Source: Gimesia algae
GTDB lineage: Bacteria > Planctomycetota > Planctomycetia > Planctomycetales > Planctomycetaceae
Direction: 5' to 3'
Length of the DNA stretch: 64,000 nt
NCBI RefSeq assembly: GCF_007746795.1
Contig: NZ_CP036343.1
Span: 6,338,357-6,402,356, forward strand
The translations under genes and the position numbers were made by a program. Shown in pieces: positions 27,919 to 37,793 of the stretch (within the stretch, counting starts at the first letter, position 1; each line of letters opens with the position of its first letter). The notes beneath the pieces are model-generated. The model ran no database searches and was not told the origin of the DNA. It worked only from the letters and a program-made list of their open reading frames with translations.

Positions 27919-29970
27919 TTACTCTTTTGAAAGATCCAGAGACAGGGAAACACCATCATTTTTGGCCCCTTTGTCAGCCTGCAGGGGAATATTCCACTGT
28001 GCAGAATGCTGTTTACATAAGCCGCCAACTCCGTCGCGACAGTAACCAAACCGCAGATTCAAAACGTATGTGCCCGACAGTTGCTTCAATGCCGGCAACT
28101 GCAGGACCAGCTGATCACCTTCAACGGCCCCTTTTCCACGAGCCAGGATGACCTCGGGATTTTCTGCTGACTTGAAGGTAAACTTCACCGGCGCCAACGG
28201 GGAAAGTTTATATTCCGCGGGTAGCTGAGGAGTTACATTAATTTTTAATGCCGCACCAGGAACGACTTTCCGGGGAGTAACACTCAATGCCTTGCCTGAA
28301 GCTGCCGCAAAGCTATTGTCGACTGTTTTCGGCAGGCTGGGAGGCGTTAAGCCAGCAATTTTGAATTCACTGACTTTGTGATCGTCCAGATTTACGACAC
28401 AGATTCGTTGATTGTTGGTGTCAGCCACGAAAAGCTGATTTCCTACCTTCGCCAGGCCCGATGGTTCAGAAAACTCAACCGGGTTCAGGCTGTTGCCATC
28501 GTTGCCGGTTCCCAGAAACGTTTTGACTTCGTTCGTCTTCAGATCAATGGTTTTCAGTTTATGATTGTAAGTGTCGGCAACAAACAGACGTCCGTTGTCA
28601 TACAGAACACCCAGCGGATGCTGCAGGCGTGCCTCTTCCCCAATGCCGTCTTTGTCACCAAATTCGAACAGTGACCTGCCCCGTTCGAGGTCGGAGGTTC
28701 CTGCGATTGTGGAAACGGTTTTGTTCTTCGTATCCACCTTGCGAACAGCAGAGCCTTCACTGTCAACGACATAGAAAACATCACCATCAACGGCGATACC
28801 TGACGTCTGTGCGAAAGCAGAGGTTTCCAGAGGACCGTTGGTAATGTCTTCCCGTCCGGAGCCGGCATAAACGCCTATTTCATCGGAACCGAGTTTGTGA
28901 GACCAGATCTGATGCGGTCCCGCCATGCAGATATAGAGCACATCATCTATCACCGCCAGGGCCCAGGGACTATTGAGAGCAGCTTCTTTCAGCTTCCCGC
29001 CTGCAGAACGAAAACGCGCCTGCTCCCCAGTGCCGGCCAGTGTACTGACCTGTTTTTTCTCAAGATCGATTGTCCGGATCAGATGGTTTTCGGTATCAGC
29101 CACAAACAATGTATTACCCACTAGAGCCATTCCCTGCGGATGATCAAAGGAGGCCGTTTTATAGCCGCCATCCTGGTTACCGATCTGACCGGAGCCAATG
29201 ACGTCAATCAGTTTTCCATCCAGTGAAGCAATCACGATCCGGTTATGATTACTGTCGGAAATGAATAATCGCTGCTGAGCGGGATCGGCGAGCAGTTTGC
29301 CAGGGAACTTGAGTGGCGTCTGTTTTAATTTGGCAGACTCCAGTTCAAAATGCACGGGAGTCTCATCGAGTGTGCCTTTGGCGCGATGATAAGCGATGAC
29401 CTTTTCCAGAACGTTATCCAGCACTTCCCGATTGCCTTCGCCTGAGAGATGACCGCAGTAATTTCCTTCAGGATCAATCAAGACCATTGAAGGCCAGGCA
29501 CGGACACCAAACTTCCGCCAGACCGTCATATTCGCATCATTGATGACGGGGTGTTTGATTTCATAACGCTGAATGGCGCGGCGGATATTATCGGTCTCTT
29601 TTTCATTATCAAATTTGGCAGAATGACAGCCGATAACCACCAGTTCGTTGGGATACTTTTTTTCCAGGTACGCCAGATCCGGCAGTACGTGCATGCAGTT
29701 GATACAGCAATAGGTCCAGAAATCGATGAGGACGACTTTTCCCCGCAGATCTTTTAGTGTGATCTCTCCGGAAGTATTCAACCACCCTATACCACCATCA
29801 ATACTCGGTGCCTGGGGGCGATCTGGAAAGGGATTTTTAATTTCGGTATCGGCCGGGGCAGCGGGAGTTTTTTCATCAGCTAAAGCGGACGAGAAACCGC
29901 CGGCGAACAGCAGAGTGAAAAGTGCAACAGTGCAGGGGATTTGATTCAGAAAAGCTGACTTTCCTGGCAT
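27919..29970 (-). CDS. secreted thioredoxin-like protein with NHL repeats (NHLRC2-like)
   Basis: A 683-residue exported protein; ATG 29970 follows GGAG by 8 bases. The signal peptide (to about residue 31) precedes a thioredoxin domain at about 48-205 whose redox site is C89-I-N-C92, within FWTYCCINCMH. Residues about 215-580 form a six-bladed NHL propeller (blocks such as LFISDSNHNRIVIASLDG, LFVADTENHLIRTID and LFVADTYNHKLKTIDL). A beta domain ends the protein. The same order occurs in NHLRC2 homologues. The extra Cys88 and the CxxC suggest redox activity or a structural disulfide; the client is unknown. Confidence 0.87.
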   Translation of the reverse strand: MPGKSAFLNQIPCTVALFTLLFAGGFSSALADEKTPAAPADTEIKNPFPDRPQAPSIDGGIGWLNTSGEITLKDLRGKVVLIDFWTYCCINCMHVLPDLAYLEKKYPNELVVIGCHSAKFDNEKETDNIRRAIQRYEIKHPVINDANMTVWRKFGVRAWPSMVLIDPEGNYCGHLSGEGNREVLDNVLEKVIAYHRAKGTLDETPVHFELESAKLKQTPLKFPGKLLADPAQQRLFISDSNHNRIVIASLDGKLIDVIGSGQIGNQDGGYKTASFDHPQGMALVGNTLFVADTENHLIRTIDLEKKQVSTLAGTGEQARFRSAGGKLKEAALNSPWALAVIDDVLYICMAGPHQIWSHKLGSDEIGVYAGSGREDITNGPLETSAFAQTSGIAVDGDVFYVVDSEGSAVRKVDTKNKTVSTIAGTSDLERGRSLFEFGDKDGIGEEARLQHPLGVLYDNGRLFVADTYNHKLKTIDLKTNEVKTFLGTGNDGNSLNPVEFSEPSGLAKVGNQLFVADTNNQRICVVNLDDHKVSEFKIAGLTPPSLPKTVDNSFAAASGKALSVTPRKVVPGAALKINVTPQLPAEYKLSPLAPVKFTFKSAENPEVILARGKGAVEGDQLVLQLPALKQLSGTYVLNLRFGYCRDGVGGLCKQHSAQWNIPLQADKGAKNDGVSLSLDLSKE

Positions 29971-30170
29971 GCCTGATTCTCCATCTTCTGGTTGGCAACA
30001 TGAGGTAGGTTCAAAATAGGATGAGGGTGCTGCGGAGTGAGCACACTTCTATTGTAAGAGCCAGACAGGAGAGTGGAACAGCTTAACCTGAATTTTTCAT
30101 AGAGGAAATCAGATTCTTTCAATTCCACAATAGGAAACGACCGGCGAAACGGCAGACAGAAATCAGACGT

Positions 30171-31511
30171 TTATTCGTGCCTGAGTGCTTCAATCGGATC
30201 AAGGCGTGCTGCAGAAATCGCCGGGTAAATCCCTGAGATAATTCCGATGGTCACAGAGATTCCAAAGGCAACGGGCAGACTCCAGAAGGCAATCTGGGGA
30301 TGGAGATCAAAAAACATACGGCCGACTTCCGAGCCCGCGGAGTTCCCTTCCATGACAAAGTTCTGTACGAACCACTGAATCCCCAGAAAGGAAAGCGGGG
30401 TCAGTAATCCAAAGACCACGCCAATCAACCCTCCCGACCCGGCCAGTACAATGGTTTCGGTCAGGAACTGCTCGATGATATCCCTTTGACGCGCACCCAG
30501 CGCACGTCGCACACCGATTTCACGTGTCCGCTCGGTGACGGTCGCCAGCATGATGTTCATAATTCCGATGCCTCCCACCACCAGACTGATGGCGGCGATC
30601 GACCCCAACACGACGTTAAAGATCATTCGGATCTGTTCCGCCTGTTTTAACAGTTCCAAAGGCACAACTACTGCATAGTCTTTCGTGCGCGGATGTGACT
30701 GATCGAGTGTCTCTCGAATTGCCTGGGCGGTTGGCAGCACAGCATCTTTATGATTCACACGCAGGGTGATCTGATTGAGTTCGATGTGTTCGGCTGTCAT
30801 ACTGCCAGCCTGATTTTTGATATCCAGATCCCCTTCGCGCGCCTGCAGGGTTTTGATGGGAATATAGACGTCTTTGTTATAATCCTGACCGGAAAGACTG
30901 CCGCCGATGGCTGCGGATGCTGTCCTGTCTTTCGTAACACCTATCACAGTGTAAAACATGGGACCGATACGAATGGACTTGCCGAGCGGGTCTTCAAATT
31001 TAAACAGACTGTTGGCCACTTCGTTGGCAATCACGGTCACGTTCAACAGTTTTTCCTGGTCACTGCCTGTCAGGAACCGCCCTTGCGAGAGCATCAGATG
31101 ATTCATCTCCAGATAGTCAGCGGTGCATCCCACAACGCGGGCATTCATGGCTTCTTTGAGATAACGAATTTCCCGGTCCACTTCGCGAATGGGAGCCGCA
31201 CTGGTGATGGTTGGTAGAGTTTCCGTCAAAATTTTATAATCAGAACGCAACAGGCCGTACTGCAGAACGCGGCTGCGTGTGGAAGACTGTGTGACTTCAT
31301 GAGGCGGCTTGACGCTACGGACGATGACATTTGTGGCCCCCAGTTCAAGAACCTGCTTCTGTGCCTGGGCGCTGGCCCCTTCACCAATCGCCAGCATCGC
31401 AATCACGGAGAACACACCGAACACAATCCCCAGCATCGTCAGTCCGGACCTCAGCTTATGCAGCATTAAGCTTTTTAAAGCGAGTCGAACGATACGAATA
31501 ATACGGGACAT
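30171..31511 (-). CDS. MacB/FtsX-type ABC transporter permease
   Basis: A 446-residue inner-membrane permease with the MacB layout: a helix at about 20-45 ([20 protein letters not shown]), a periplasmic domain (about 50-320, MacB_PCD), and three C-terminal helices (about 325-435) starting [24 protein letters not shown]. It should work with the ATPase encoded 56 bases upstream. Such permeases transmit force to the periplasm and do not themselves carry substrate through the inner membrane. Last gene of the efflux operon. Confidence 0.92.
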   Translation of the reverse strand: MSRIIRIVRLALKSLMLHKLRSGLTMLGIVFGVFSVIAMLAIGEGASAQAQKQVLELGATNVIVRSVKPPHEVTQSSTRSRVLQYGLLRSDYKILTETLPTITSAAPIREVDREIRYLKEAMNARVVGCTADYLEMNHLMLSQGRFLTGSDQEKLLNVTVIANEVANSLFKFEDPLGKSIRIGPMFYTVIGVTKDRTASAAIGGSLSGQDYNKDVYIPIKTLQAREGDLDIKNQAGSMTAEHIELNQITLRVNHKDAVLPTAQAIRETLDQSHPRTKDYAVVVPLELLKQAEQIRMIFNVVLGSIAAISLVVGGIGIMNIMLATVTERTREIGVRRALGARQRDIIEQFLTETIVLAGSGGLIGVVFGLLTPLSFLGIQWFVQNFVMEGNSAGSEVGRMFFDLHPQIAFWSLPVAFGISVTIGIISGIYPAISAARLDPIEALRHE

Positions 31512-31567
31512 GCGAAGTGCCTGAATGTAATACAGAAGAAGAATTAAAAGGGCGACTATCCGTCGCG

Positions 31568-32281
31568 TTAAGAGGCAGGGAGGGCCTGTTGCAGGATGGT
31601 TTCACTCTCAATGAGACCATCTTTCATCATGATCTGACGTTTGGTCTGTTTGGCGATAGCCGGTTCGTGGGTCACCATGATAATGGTACGCCCCTCCGCA
31701 TTCAATTTATGGAGGATATCCATGATTTCTGCTTCGGTGGCGGAATCCAGGTTTCCGGTTGGTTCGTCTGCCAGAATAATTTGAGGGTCATTGACTAACG
31801 CGCGGGCAATGGACACACGCTGCTGCTGTCCCCCGGACAACTGAAAGGGGCGGTGATCCATGCGATCACCCAGCCCGACCATGCGTGCCAGTTCCATACA
31901 CCATTCCCGCTCGATGCGTCCAATCGCCGGGTAACCAGACCGGTAGAGCAGGGGGACTTCAATGTTTTCGAGTACTGTATATTGTGTGATCAGATTGAAC
32001 GACTGAAAGATAAATCCGATCATGTCGTTCCGCATCTCTGAGAGTTCATCGTCATCCAGCGTAGAGACATCGCGGCCGCCGAGGATGTACTGGCCACTGG
32101 TCGGACGGTCCAGAGCACCCAGCAGGTTCAGCATGGTACTTTTACCACTACCGGAGGAGCCCATAATGGCTACAAAATCCCCTTCTGGGAAGTCCGTAGA
32201 CACTCCCCGCAACGCTTTGACCACAACCGACCCCAGATCATAGAACTTGGTGAGGTCGATCACTTGAGCAGCAAGCTTCAT
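31568..32281 (-). CDS. MacB/LolD-type ABC transporter ATP-binding protein
   Basis: A 237-residue ATPase with Walker [11 protein letters not shown]-loop (FIFQSFNLI), signature [15 protein letters not shown], Walker [14 protein letters not shown] and the switch His in MVTHEP. The DEPTGNLD sequence is typical of the MacB/LolD/FtsE group. Its start codon overlaps the stop of the adaptor gene by 4 bases (ATGA), indicating translational coupling. Confidence 0.94.
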   Translation of the reverse strand: MKLAAQVIDLTKFYDLGSVVVKALRGVSTDFPEGDFVAIMGSSGSGKSTMLNLLGALDRPTSGQYILGGRDVSTLDDDELSEMRNDMIGFIFQSFNLITQYTVLENIEVPLLYRSGYPAIGRIEREWCMELARMVGLGDRMDHRPFQLSGGQQQRVSIARALVNDPQIILADEPTGNLDSATEAEIMDILHKLNAEGRTIIMVTHEPAIAKQTKRQIMMKDGLIESETILQQALPAS

Positions 32282-34332
32282 GGTCGTTTTTCTCCACCGG
32301 GCCTCGCGCCTCCTGAACCGCCTGCTCCCCCGCCGGGACCGCGAAGCTTACTGAGTTCGCCGGCATCCAGGAAACCGTCCTTATTCGCATCCAGTTCATC
32401 GAAGCGTTCCTGCATGCGTTCCGGAGCTTCATCCTTGGAGACTTTTCCATCAGAGTTCTTATCCAGACGCTGCAGCATGCTGCCTGCATTTCCACTGGCA
32501 GGTTTTTTCTTCTCTGCCGATTCACCACGAGGTTTTTCACCGCCTGCTTTACCAGCAGCGGGACCAGCCGGCTTTGCATCCCCACTACCGGGCCCCTGTT
32601 TCTCAGCCTGCTTTTTCTTTTCCATAGCCAGCTGTTCTTCCAAGTCGATCAGTTCATCGGCGAAGTGGGTTCGTGGATTTAGAATCACTTCTTCACCGAC
32701 TTTGATGCCAGATAGAATTTCGATCATGGTATCACTGGCCTGACCGATTTTGACTTCTCGGCGTTCTGACGTTCCACCTGGCATTAAAATAAACATATAG
32801 CGCTGCTCGCCAATCGTGATCACCGACTGTACCGGCACCTGTAGAATATCAGGGCGCTGATCAACGCGAATTTCAATTTCGGCTGTCAAACCCGGCTTGA
32901 GCTTGGTGATGTCACCATTGTCAGGCAGAATTCGGATTGTGGCTTTATATTCTTTTAAGTCAGGTCGCATCCAGTTGGAAGAAATTGGCACCGAGGAAAC
33001 CTGATCGACAACACCTCGATAGAGTTGTTCCGGAAAGGCGTCAACGCGGATATCAACAGGCAAACCTTGATTGATCATACTGATTTTTGATTCGTGAATG
33101 CGGGCATCCACTTTCATCTGCGAGAAGTCGGGGAGTTGAATGATGGACTGACGTTCGCGGACTTCTGTCCCCTCTTCAATCACATCTTCCCCACTGCTGC
33201 GACGGCCACTGTCCTGGTTGGCATAAACGACCTGACCATTTTGAGGTGCAATCAGTTTACAGGCCAGGATCTGCTCACGAATACGTTCCAGTTCACTTTT
33301 CTCGACTTCATAAGTTAACTGGCTGGCTTTGAGGCGTGCATCGAACTGAGCCTGCGTAGCAATGCCCTGACGGATCACACGATCCAGGTTTCGTTTCTTT
33401 TCGTCTACGTCTGCTTCCAACTCTTTATGTTTGCGGGTCTGAACGTAATCTTTTTCTACTTTGAGATCTTCTTTGGCAATCTCCAGATCAATCTCCGCTT
33501 TTACCACATTGATGCGGTCGGCTTCGACGTCGTTCTGACTTTTATAACCTTTTTTGGCGATCCGTTTCGAGAACTCGAATGTTTCTTCGGCGCGCTGCAG
33601 GTCCTCACGCGCTTTGGTAATGGCACCTTCTTTCACATTGAGATCTCGCTGAGATTCCCCTTTGAGGAATTTCTCCAGATCGAGTTTCGCCAGCACTAAC
33701 GCCAGCTCAGCAGCGGACGTATCGCTTTCATTTTGCGTCTTCTGGATCTCAACATTTTCTTCGGCCTGCTTCAGCTCTGCTTCCGTCTGTGTTACCTGAA
33801 TCTGCTGCTGTTTTTCTTTATCCACCAGCAGGGATGAATCGAGTTCACAAACCACTTCCCCTTTCTCAACCATTGTTCCTTCGGGAACAATACTGAGAAT
33901 GGTGGTAAAGCCTTTGACTTTGCTGGACAGGGTCACGTTATTCAAACTGTCAAGCTGACCACGTTCGGTCACCGACACCCGAAATGGACCTCGGGTTGCC
34001 TTGTCTGTAATGTACGTCGTATTCTTCTTTGCCCCAGAAGAGAAGGCAGAAAAGAGCGGCTTGCGCAGTGCAGGCACCGTCAGGACCAGTATCGCGCCGA
34101 CAATCAATGCAATGATCAGCAGCTTTGCTTTATTGAGGCGTTTGCGCTGGCTCTTCTGTTTCGGTGAGTGCGTTGAGTTCTGCTGCAGGTCGGAAGACGA
34201 CTGGTTGGATGTCTTCTGCTGCAGTGACTCTTGTTTCTGTTGTTCCTGGGGTGGATTGGCGGTGCTCATTGGTAGGCCTGATTCTTCCCGCGCGGTGTTG
34301 ATAGAAATCGTCTTTCCAAATACCATTTTCAT
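32278..34332 (-). CDS. HlyD/MacA-type membrane-fusion adaptor with EF-hand tail
   Basis: A 684-residue periplasmic adaptor. Residues 1-65 are a Gln/Ser-rich cytoplasmic part, followed by one helix (about 69-92, AKLLIIALIVGAILVLTVPAL). Then come a lipoyl/barrel segment, a long coiled-coil hairpin (about 175-330, many Glu/Lys/Gln heptads), the second barrel half and a membrane-proximal domain. The C-terminus is unusual: after a Pro/Ala/Gly/Lys linker it has two EF-hand loops, DKNSDGKVSKDE and DANKDGFLDAGE. ATG 34332 has GGAG 4 bases upstream; ATG 34269 is an alternative. Either start lies well inside the end of the upstream TolC-like gene in another frame. Confidence 0.88.
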   Translation of the reverse strand: MKMVFGKTISINTAREESGLPMSTANPPQEQQKQESLQQKTSNQSSSDLQQNSTHSPKQKSQRKRLNKAKLLIIALIVGAILVLTVPALRKPLFSAFSSGAKKNTTYITDKATRGPFRVSVTERGQLDSLNNVTLSSKVKGFTTILSIVPEGTMVEKGEVVCELDSSLLVDKEKQQQIQVTQTEAELKQAEENVEIQKTQNESDTSAAELALVLAKLDLEKFLKGESQRDLNVKEGAITKAREDLQRAEETFEFSKRIAKKGYKSQNDVEADRINVVKAEIDLEIAKEDLKVEKDYVQTRKHKELEADVDEKKRNLDRVIRQGIATQAQFDARLKASQLTYEVEKSELERIREQILACKLIAPQNGQVVYANQDSGRRSSGEDVIEEGTEVRERQSIIQLPDFSQMKVDARIHESKISMINQGLPVDIRVDAFPEQLYRGVVDQVSSVPISSNWMRPDLKEYKATIRILPDNGDITKLKPGLTAEIEIRVDQRPDILQVPVQSVITIGEQRYMFILMPGGTSERREVKIGQASDTMIEILSGIKVGEEVILNPRTHFADELIDLEEQLAMEKKKQAEKQGPGSGDAKPAGPAAGKAGGEKPRGESAEKKKPASGNAGSMLQRLDKNSDGKVSKDEAPERMQERFDELDANKDGFLDAGELSKLRGPGGGAGGSGGARPGGEKRP

Positions 34333-36904
34333 CTATCTCCATGATACCCATATCTCGATAGATGTTAAGTCGGTTTTGTTCATAATTTACCCAGTTGCTG
34401 ATTAAACTGTTTTGTGCTTCCAATACTGATGATAACGCATTTAACAGATTTAACCCCTGGTTTCGACCAGCCTGGGCCGGGTCTGAAGTGGCTTCGACTG
34501 CACTGTCGTACTGCAGTGCCGCCAGTCGAATCTGAACCCGTGATGTTTCGAAGTTTTGACGAAGCACATTCAGCTGTCGCCAGCTCTGACGAATATCAAA
34601 TGTCACATCGTCTTGCGCTTCCATAAAGGTACGACGCTGTCTCTGATATTCGATCTGAGATTCACGATAGGCATTTCGCTCCTGTACTAATGACAACGGA
34701 GCCGTAAATTCGATCCCGGCCCGTAATCCCGCCTGACTACCGCGGAAGTCAAGAGGCTTATTTTTGCCGAGAGGCGTACTTATGTCTCCATCTACTACGA
34801 CATTTAACACCGCTTCGAGGGAATTAGACCGCACTTCCATCAATCTTCTGGCATCCATGACGAATCCTCGCTGGTTCATCAGGTCCAGACGATTCTCGAT
34901 ACCAAGACGCACTGCCTCAGTACTATCCATCGTAAATGGTTCCAGTGTAATGAGTTCGACTCGCAAGCCAATTTCGATCACTTGCATTCCCTGCGAGGTT
35001 CTAAGCATGTCTTCCCGCAAATTGGCCATTTCCAGGATAATTCGTTTTTTCTGGTCGTTAGAGAGCGTTTCTTCACTCAAAAAGCCTTTCAGCCCTTCCA
35101 GACGACTTTTCATCTCCTGAATTTCCTTACGGACCCCAGAATACAATCGTATATCATTTGCTGTACTTTGACGGACCCGTTCACGGTCTTCGTCCGACTG
35201 GAATCGGCGTTTGCGTAAGGCCAGAATTTCCTCAGAGACCCCCTCCTGGCTATCACCCAGCAGCTGGTCCACATTTTTGATATCCTGCTCGAGCGTCAGC
35301 AAAGCATCTTCTTCGAGACGTCCCTGCAAGACTTCCAGACCTTCCACTACCTTGAGCAGTTCCGCAGTGGTTGGCGGGACAAGATTGGGGTCTTCCCAGT
35401 CCTCCACGTAGACCTTAGCCCAGACTTCGACATAGTCATAGATCTCCTGTTCGATACCTGGCAGCAGGGGATCGATCAACTGAAATGGTTTGAGCAGAGA
35501 TTCGTCAATACTCATGGGCATATTGGGGGGCAGACCGAGAAAGAGTTTGAATCTCCCCAGCGCATCCTGATAGGCCCGTTCCAGAGAACGCAAACGGTTG
35601 ATCGACTGCGCCAGCCTGGTTTCCAACTGGGCCACATCCAGTGTGACGACTTCCGTACGAATCCGCTGCACGAGTTCGCCGACGGTCGCCTGATAATCAT
35701 CTTCATCACTGAGCGCGAGCAGACGTTTTTCCTGCTCTGCAGTCATCTCCCCTTTCCAGGAGAGCATCCGCGCCTCGTCATCGAATTCGAGTTTCTCCAC
35801 CAGCTCTGGTGGAATGATCCAGTTCTCAGGTAATTTATCAAGACGCTCTGACTGCACTTTCGGTTTTTGTGACGAGAGTGCCCTGAGGATTTCCACCTGG
35901 CGTTCGAGTCGCTTGATGTTATCGCGCTCGTTGTAAATCACCTGCAGCTGTTGCAACAATTGCAGAAAACCATCCCCACCTGCCACGTTCTGAGTAAAAA
36001 AGGTTTTACGGAAGCGGGCCAGAACTCGCGTCTGATACAACACATTTCGCTCATCCTGCGTCAGGTTGTTCAAAACGACTTTCCGCCCTGCACCAAACAG
36101 CAGAGGTTGCACGAGGGAATAAGAAAGCACACTGACAGAATTCGTCTGATTCGATCCGGAAAACAACCAGAGTGTATTGTTAGCCAGCTCAACTGCCCAT
36201 TGGGCACCACTGGGCAGAACCTGATTGACGCCCATTCGGCTGCTTAGATCCAGTTCCTGAGTCCCGTTAGCCAGGCGTCTGCGATTCAATTCGGCCTGAG
36301 GGTTCTGACCGCCCACTCCCAGGTAACGCACATCGAACTGAAAACGCCCAAAGGTTAAATCCAAAGCAGCGAGGAACAGATTTTCGATTTGAAACTGATA
36401 CTCACGACTGTTAATGTTGGCAATATCAATTGTTTCCCGCAGTGTGACATCTTCCAGCGCCGGTAATTCCGTGCCGGGTAACGAATTGCCTGAAGCAGCG
36501 ATTTCGGCACTTAATTCAGGACTGATCCCATACTGCACCAACCAGTCCGGGTTTTCGATACTGAGGGCACGGCCAAATTTATGCCAGCTCTTATAACCTT
36601 TTTTACACTGTAACCAGTGCATGTAAACATTCGCCGCCGGATCGTCGGGAGGCAGGGGCTCATGATTCGGATCGTACGGATCATAAAACCGACTGCGGGG
36701 ATCCGGCTCCACATCATAGCGTGGAACTTCCCATGCCGGGTCGTTGGCTTTCTCAGCCAGAATCTCATAACTGTCTGCGTTGGCCTGATCAGCCCAGAAT
36801 GTGGGAGAGCAACCGACGGACAGCACGACCAGACAGACCATCACCGCGGCCGAGAGGACTGGTTTGTAAGTGTCACAACAGGAAATCAGACTTGTGCGCC
36901 TCAT
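34130..36904 (-). CDS. TolC-family outer-membrane lipoprotein
   Basis: A 924-residue outer-membrane efflux protein, about twice the usual TolC length. The signal peptide ends in the lipobox LSVGC (Cys32). The core has the expected helical coiled-coil halves, with outer-membrane strands such as GAQWAVELANNTLWLFSG and LDFRGSQAGLRAGIEFTAPL. The extra length is an inserted helical stretch of about 250 residues (roughly 330-620) full of Glu/Arg/Leu heptads, which could lengthen the periplasmic tunnel or dock the adaptor. Its last 68 codons overlap the adaptor gene in another frame. First structural gene of the operon after the MarR gene. Confidence 0.87.
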   Translation of the reverse strand: MRRTSLISCCDTYKPVLSAAVMVCLVVLSVGCSPTFWADQANADSYEILAEKANDPAWEVPRYDVEPDPRSRFYDPYDPNHEPLPPDDPAANVYMHWLQCKKGYKSWHKFGRALSIENPDWLVQYGISPELSAEIAASGNSLPGTELPALEDVTLRETIDIANINSREYQFQIENLFLAALDLTFGRFQFDVRYLGVGGQNPQAELNRRRLANGTQELDLSSRMGVNQVLPSGAQWAVELANNTLWLFSGSNQTNSVSVLSYSLVQPLLFGAGRKVVLNNLTQDERNVLYQTRVLARFRKTFFTQNVAGGDGFLQLLQQLQVIYNERDNIKRLERQVEILRALSSQKPKVQSERLDKLPENWIIPPELVEKLEFDDEARMLSWKGEMTAEQEKRLLALSDEDDYQATVGELVQRIRTEVVTLDVAQLETRLAQSINRLRSLERAYQDALGRFKLFLGLPPNMPMSIDESLLKPFQLIDPLLPGIEQEIYDYVEVWAKVYVEDWEDPNLVPPTTAELLKVVEGLEVLQGRLEEDALLTLEQDIKNVDQLLGDSQEGVSEEILALRKRRFQSDEDRERVRQSTANDIRLYSGVRKEIQEMKSRLEGLKGFLSEETLSNDQKKRIILEMANLREDMLRTSQGMQVIEIGLRVELITLEPFTMDSTEAVRLGIENRLDLMNQRGFVMDARRLMEVRSNSLEAVLNVVVDGDISTPLGKNKPLDFRGSQAGLRAGIEFTAPLSLVQERNAYRESQIEYQRQRRTFMEAQDDVTFDIRQSWRQLNVLRQNFETSRVQIRLAALQYDSAVEATSDPAQAGRNQGLNLLNALSSVLEAQNSLISNWVNYEQNRLNIYRDMGIMEIDENGIWKDDFYQHRAGRIRPTNEHRQSTPGTTETRVTAAEDIQPVVFRPAAELNALTETEEPAQTPQ

Positions 36905-36970
36905 GAATGAGCATCCGTTACAGAATTTATTAAAAAGCCTGGTAGTATCTAAGAAAAGAAAATGAAATCA

Positions 36971-37543
36971 TTAAGCAGCGGGCGTACCCTGAAAGGGAAA
37001 TGGCCCATCTGTATCGGGAAATGTTTTGACGGTTTCCCGTTGAGAACGCTGAATATGTGCAGTCTTTAATAATGATTGCAGCATGCCATTCAATTGTCTT
37101 CTCTGATCGGCAGAGAGTGATGCCAGCAGTCGCTGCGAAACGATGCCATGAAAGGTCTTCACCCGTTCCAGCAATTGAGCGCCTTGCTCAGTCACTTCCA
37201 GCACGCGTTTCCGTCGATCTTTCTGGGACTGACGACGAATGACCAGCTGGTCGCCTTCCATGCGTTCGATCAATGTGCAGATATTGGACTCGGACTGCCC
37301 CAGCTTTCGCGCCAGTTCCGATTGGGAACAGCCGGCTTCGGTGACCGAGTCGATCACCTTCAATGCAGAATAGCGGACTTCGTTAATTTCCAGCTGCGAG
37401 AAACTTTGATTCAAGGCAACCCGGATCAAATGGGCGGTGCGGATCAAAAGATCAATCTGCTCGACGCTCTCATGATGTTGCAGGGAACGCCAGTCAGCAG
37501 GACCAGACATTGCATCGAATTTCGTACTACTTTCCTGTTCCAT
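36971..37543 (-). CDS. MarR-family transcriptional regulator
   Basis: A 190-residue repressor-type regulator. ATG 37543 (with AAGG upstream) is preferred to the open frame from 37612. The winged helix is clear: GCSQSELARKLGQSESNICTLIERME as the helix-turn-helix, then the wing in RRQSQKDRRKRVLEVTEQG. MarR proteins bind phenolic or lipophilic ligands and repress efflux genes. The TolC-like gene begins 66 bases downstream on the same strand, so it very likely controls this efflux operon and itself. Confidence 0.9.
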   Translation of the reverse strand: MEQESSTKFDAMSGPADWRSLQHHESVEQIDLLIRTAHLIRVALNQSFSQLEINEVRYSALKVIDSVTEAGCSQSELARKLGQSESNICTLIERMEGDQLVIRRQSQKDRRKRVLEVTEQGAQLLERVKTFHGIVSQRLLASLSADQRRQLNGMLQSLLKTAHIQRSQRETVKTFPDTDGPFPFQGTPAA

Positions 37544-37680
37544 ATATTTCAGCCTTAAACCGATTCTTCCAACCCGGATCAAAATGAACGCTGCGTACTT
37601 CGGGCAGCACAAATACCCTTATTCATATTTCGGACATGAAGTATTAGTATCTGAAGGAGTTATCGGCATAACCCGCAAAG

Positions 37681-37696
37681 TTTTACATAAGTAAAA
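37681..37696. promoter_or_regulatory. palindrome, candidate MarR operator
   Basis: TTTTACATAAGTAAAA is a perfect 6-bp inverted repeat with a 4-base AT spacer in the divergent region between the MarR gene and a sulfatase gene. Size and AT content suit a MarR-dimer site. Assignment is by position and symmetry only; it could equally affect the sulfatase gene. Confidence 0.4.
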
Positions 37697-37793
37697 TCTG
37701 ATTTCAGGTTGCATCGTTGCTGGAAAGTGGGAACAATCGATAGGATGCATTGATATAGATTTACTCGAAACCCCATCTGGGAGAACGCTTTAG

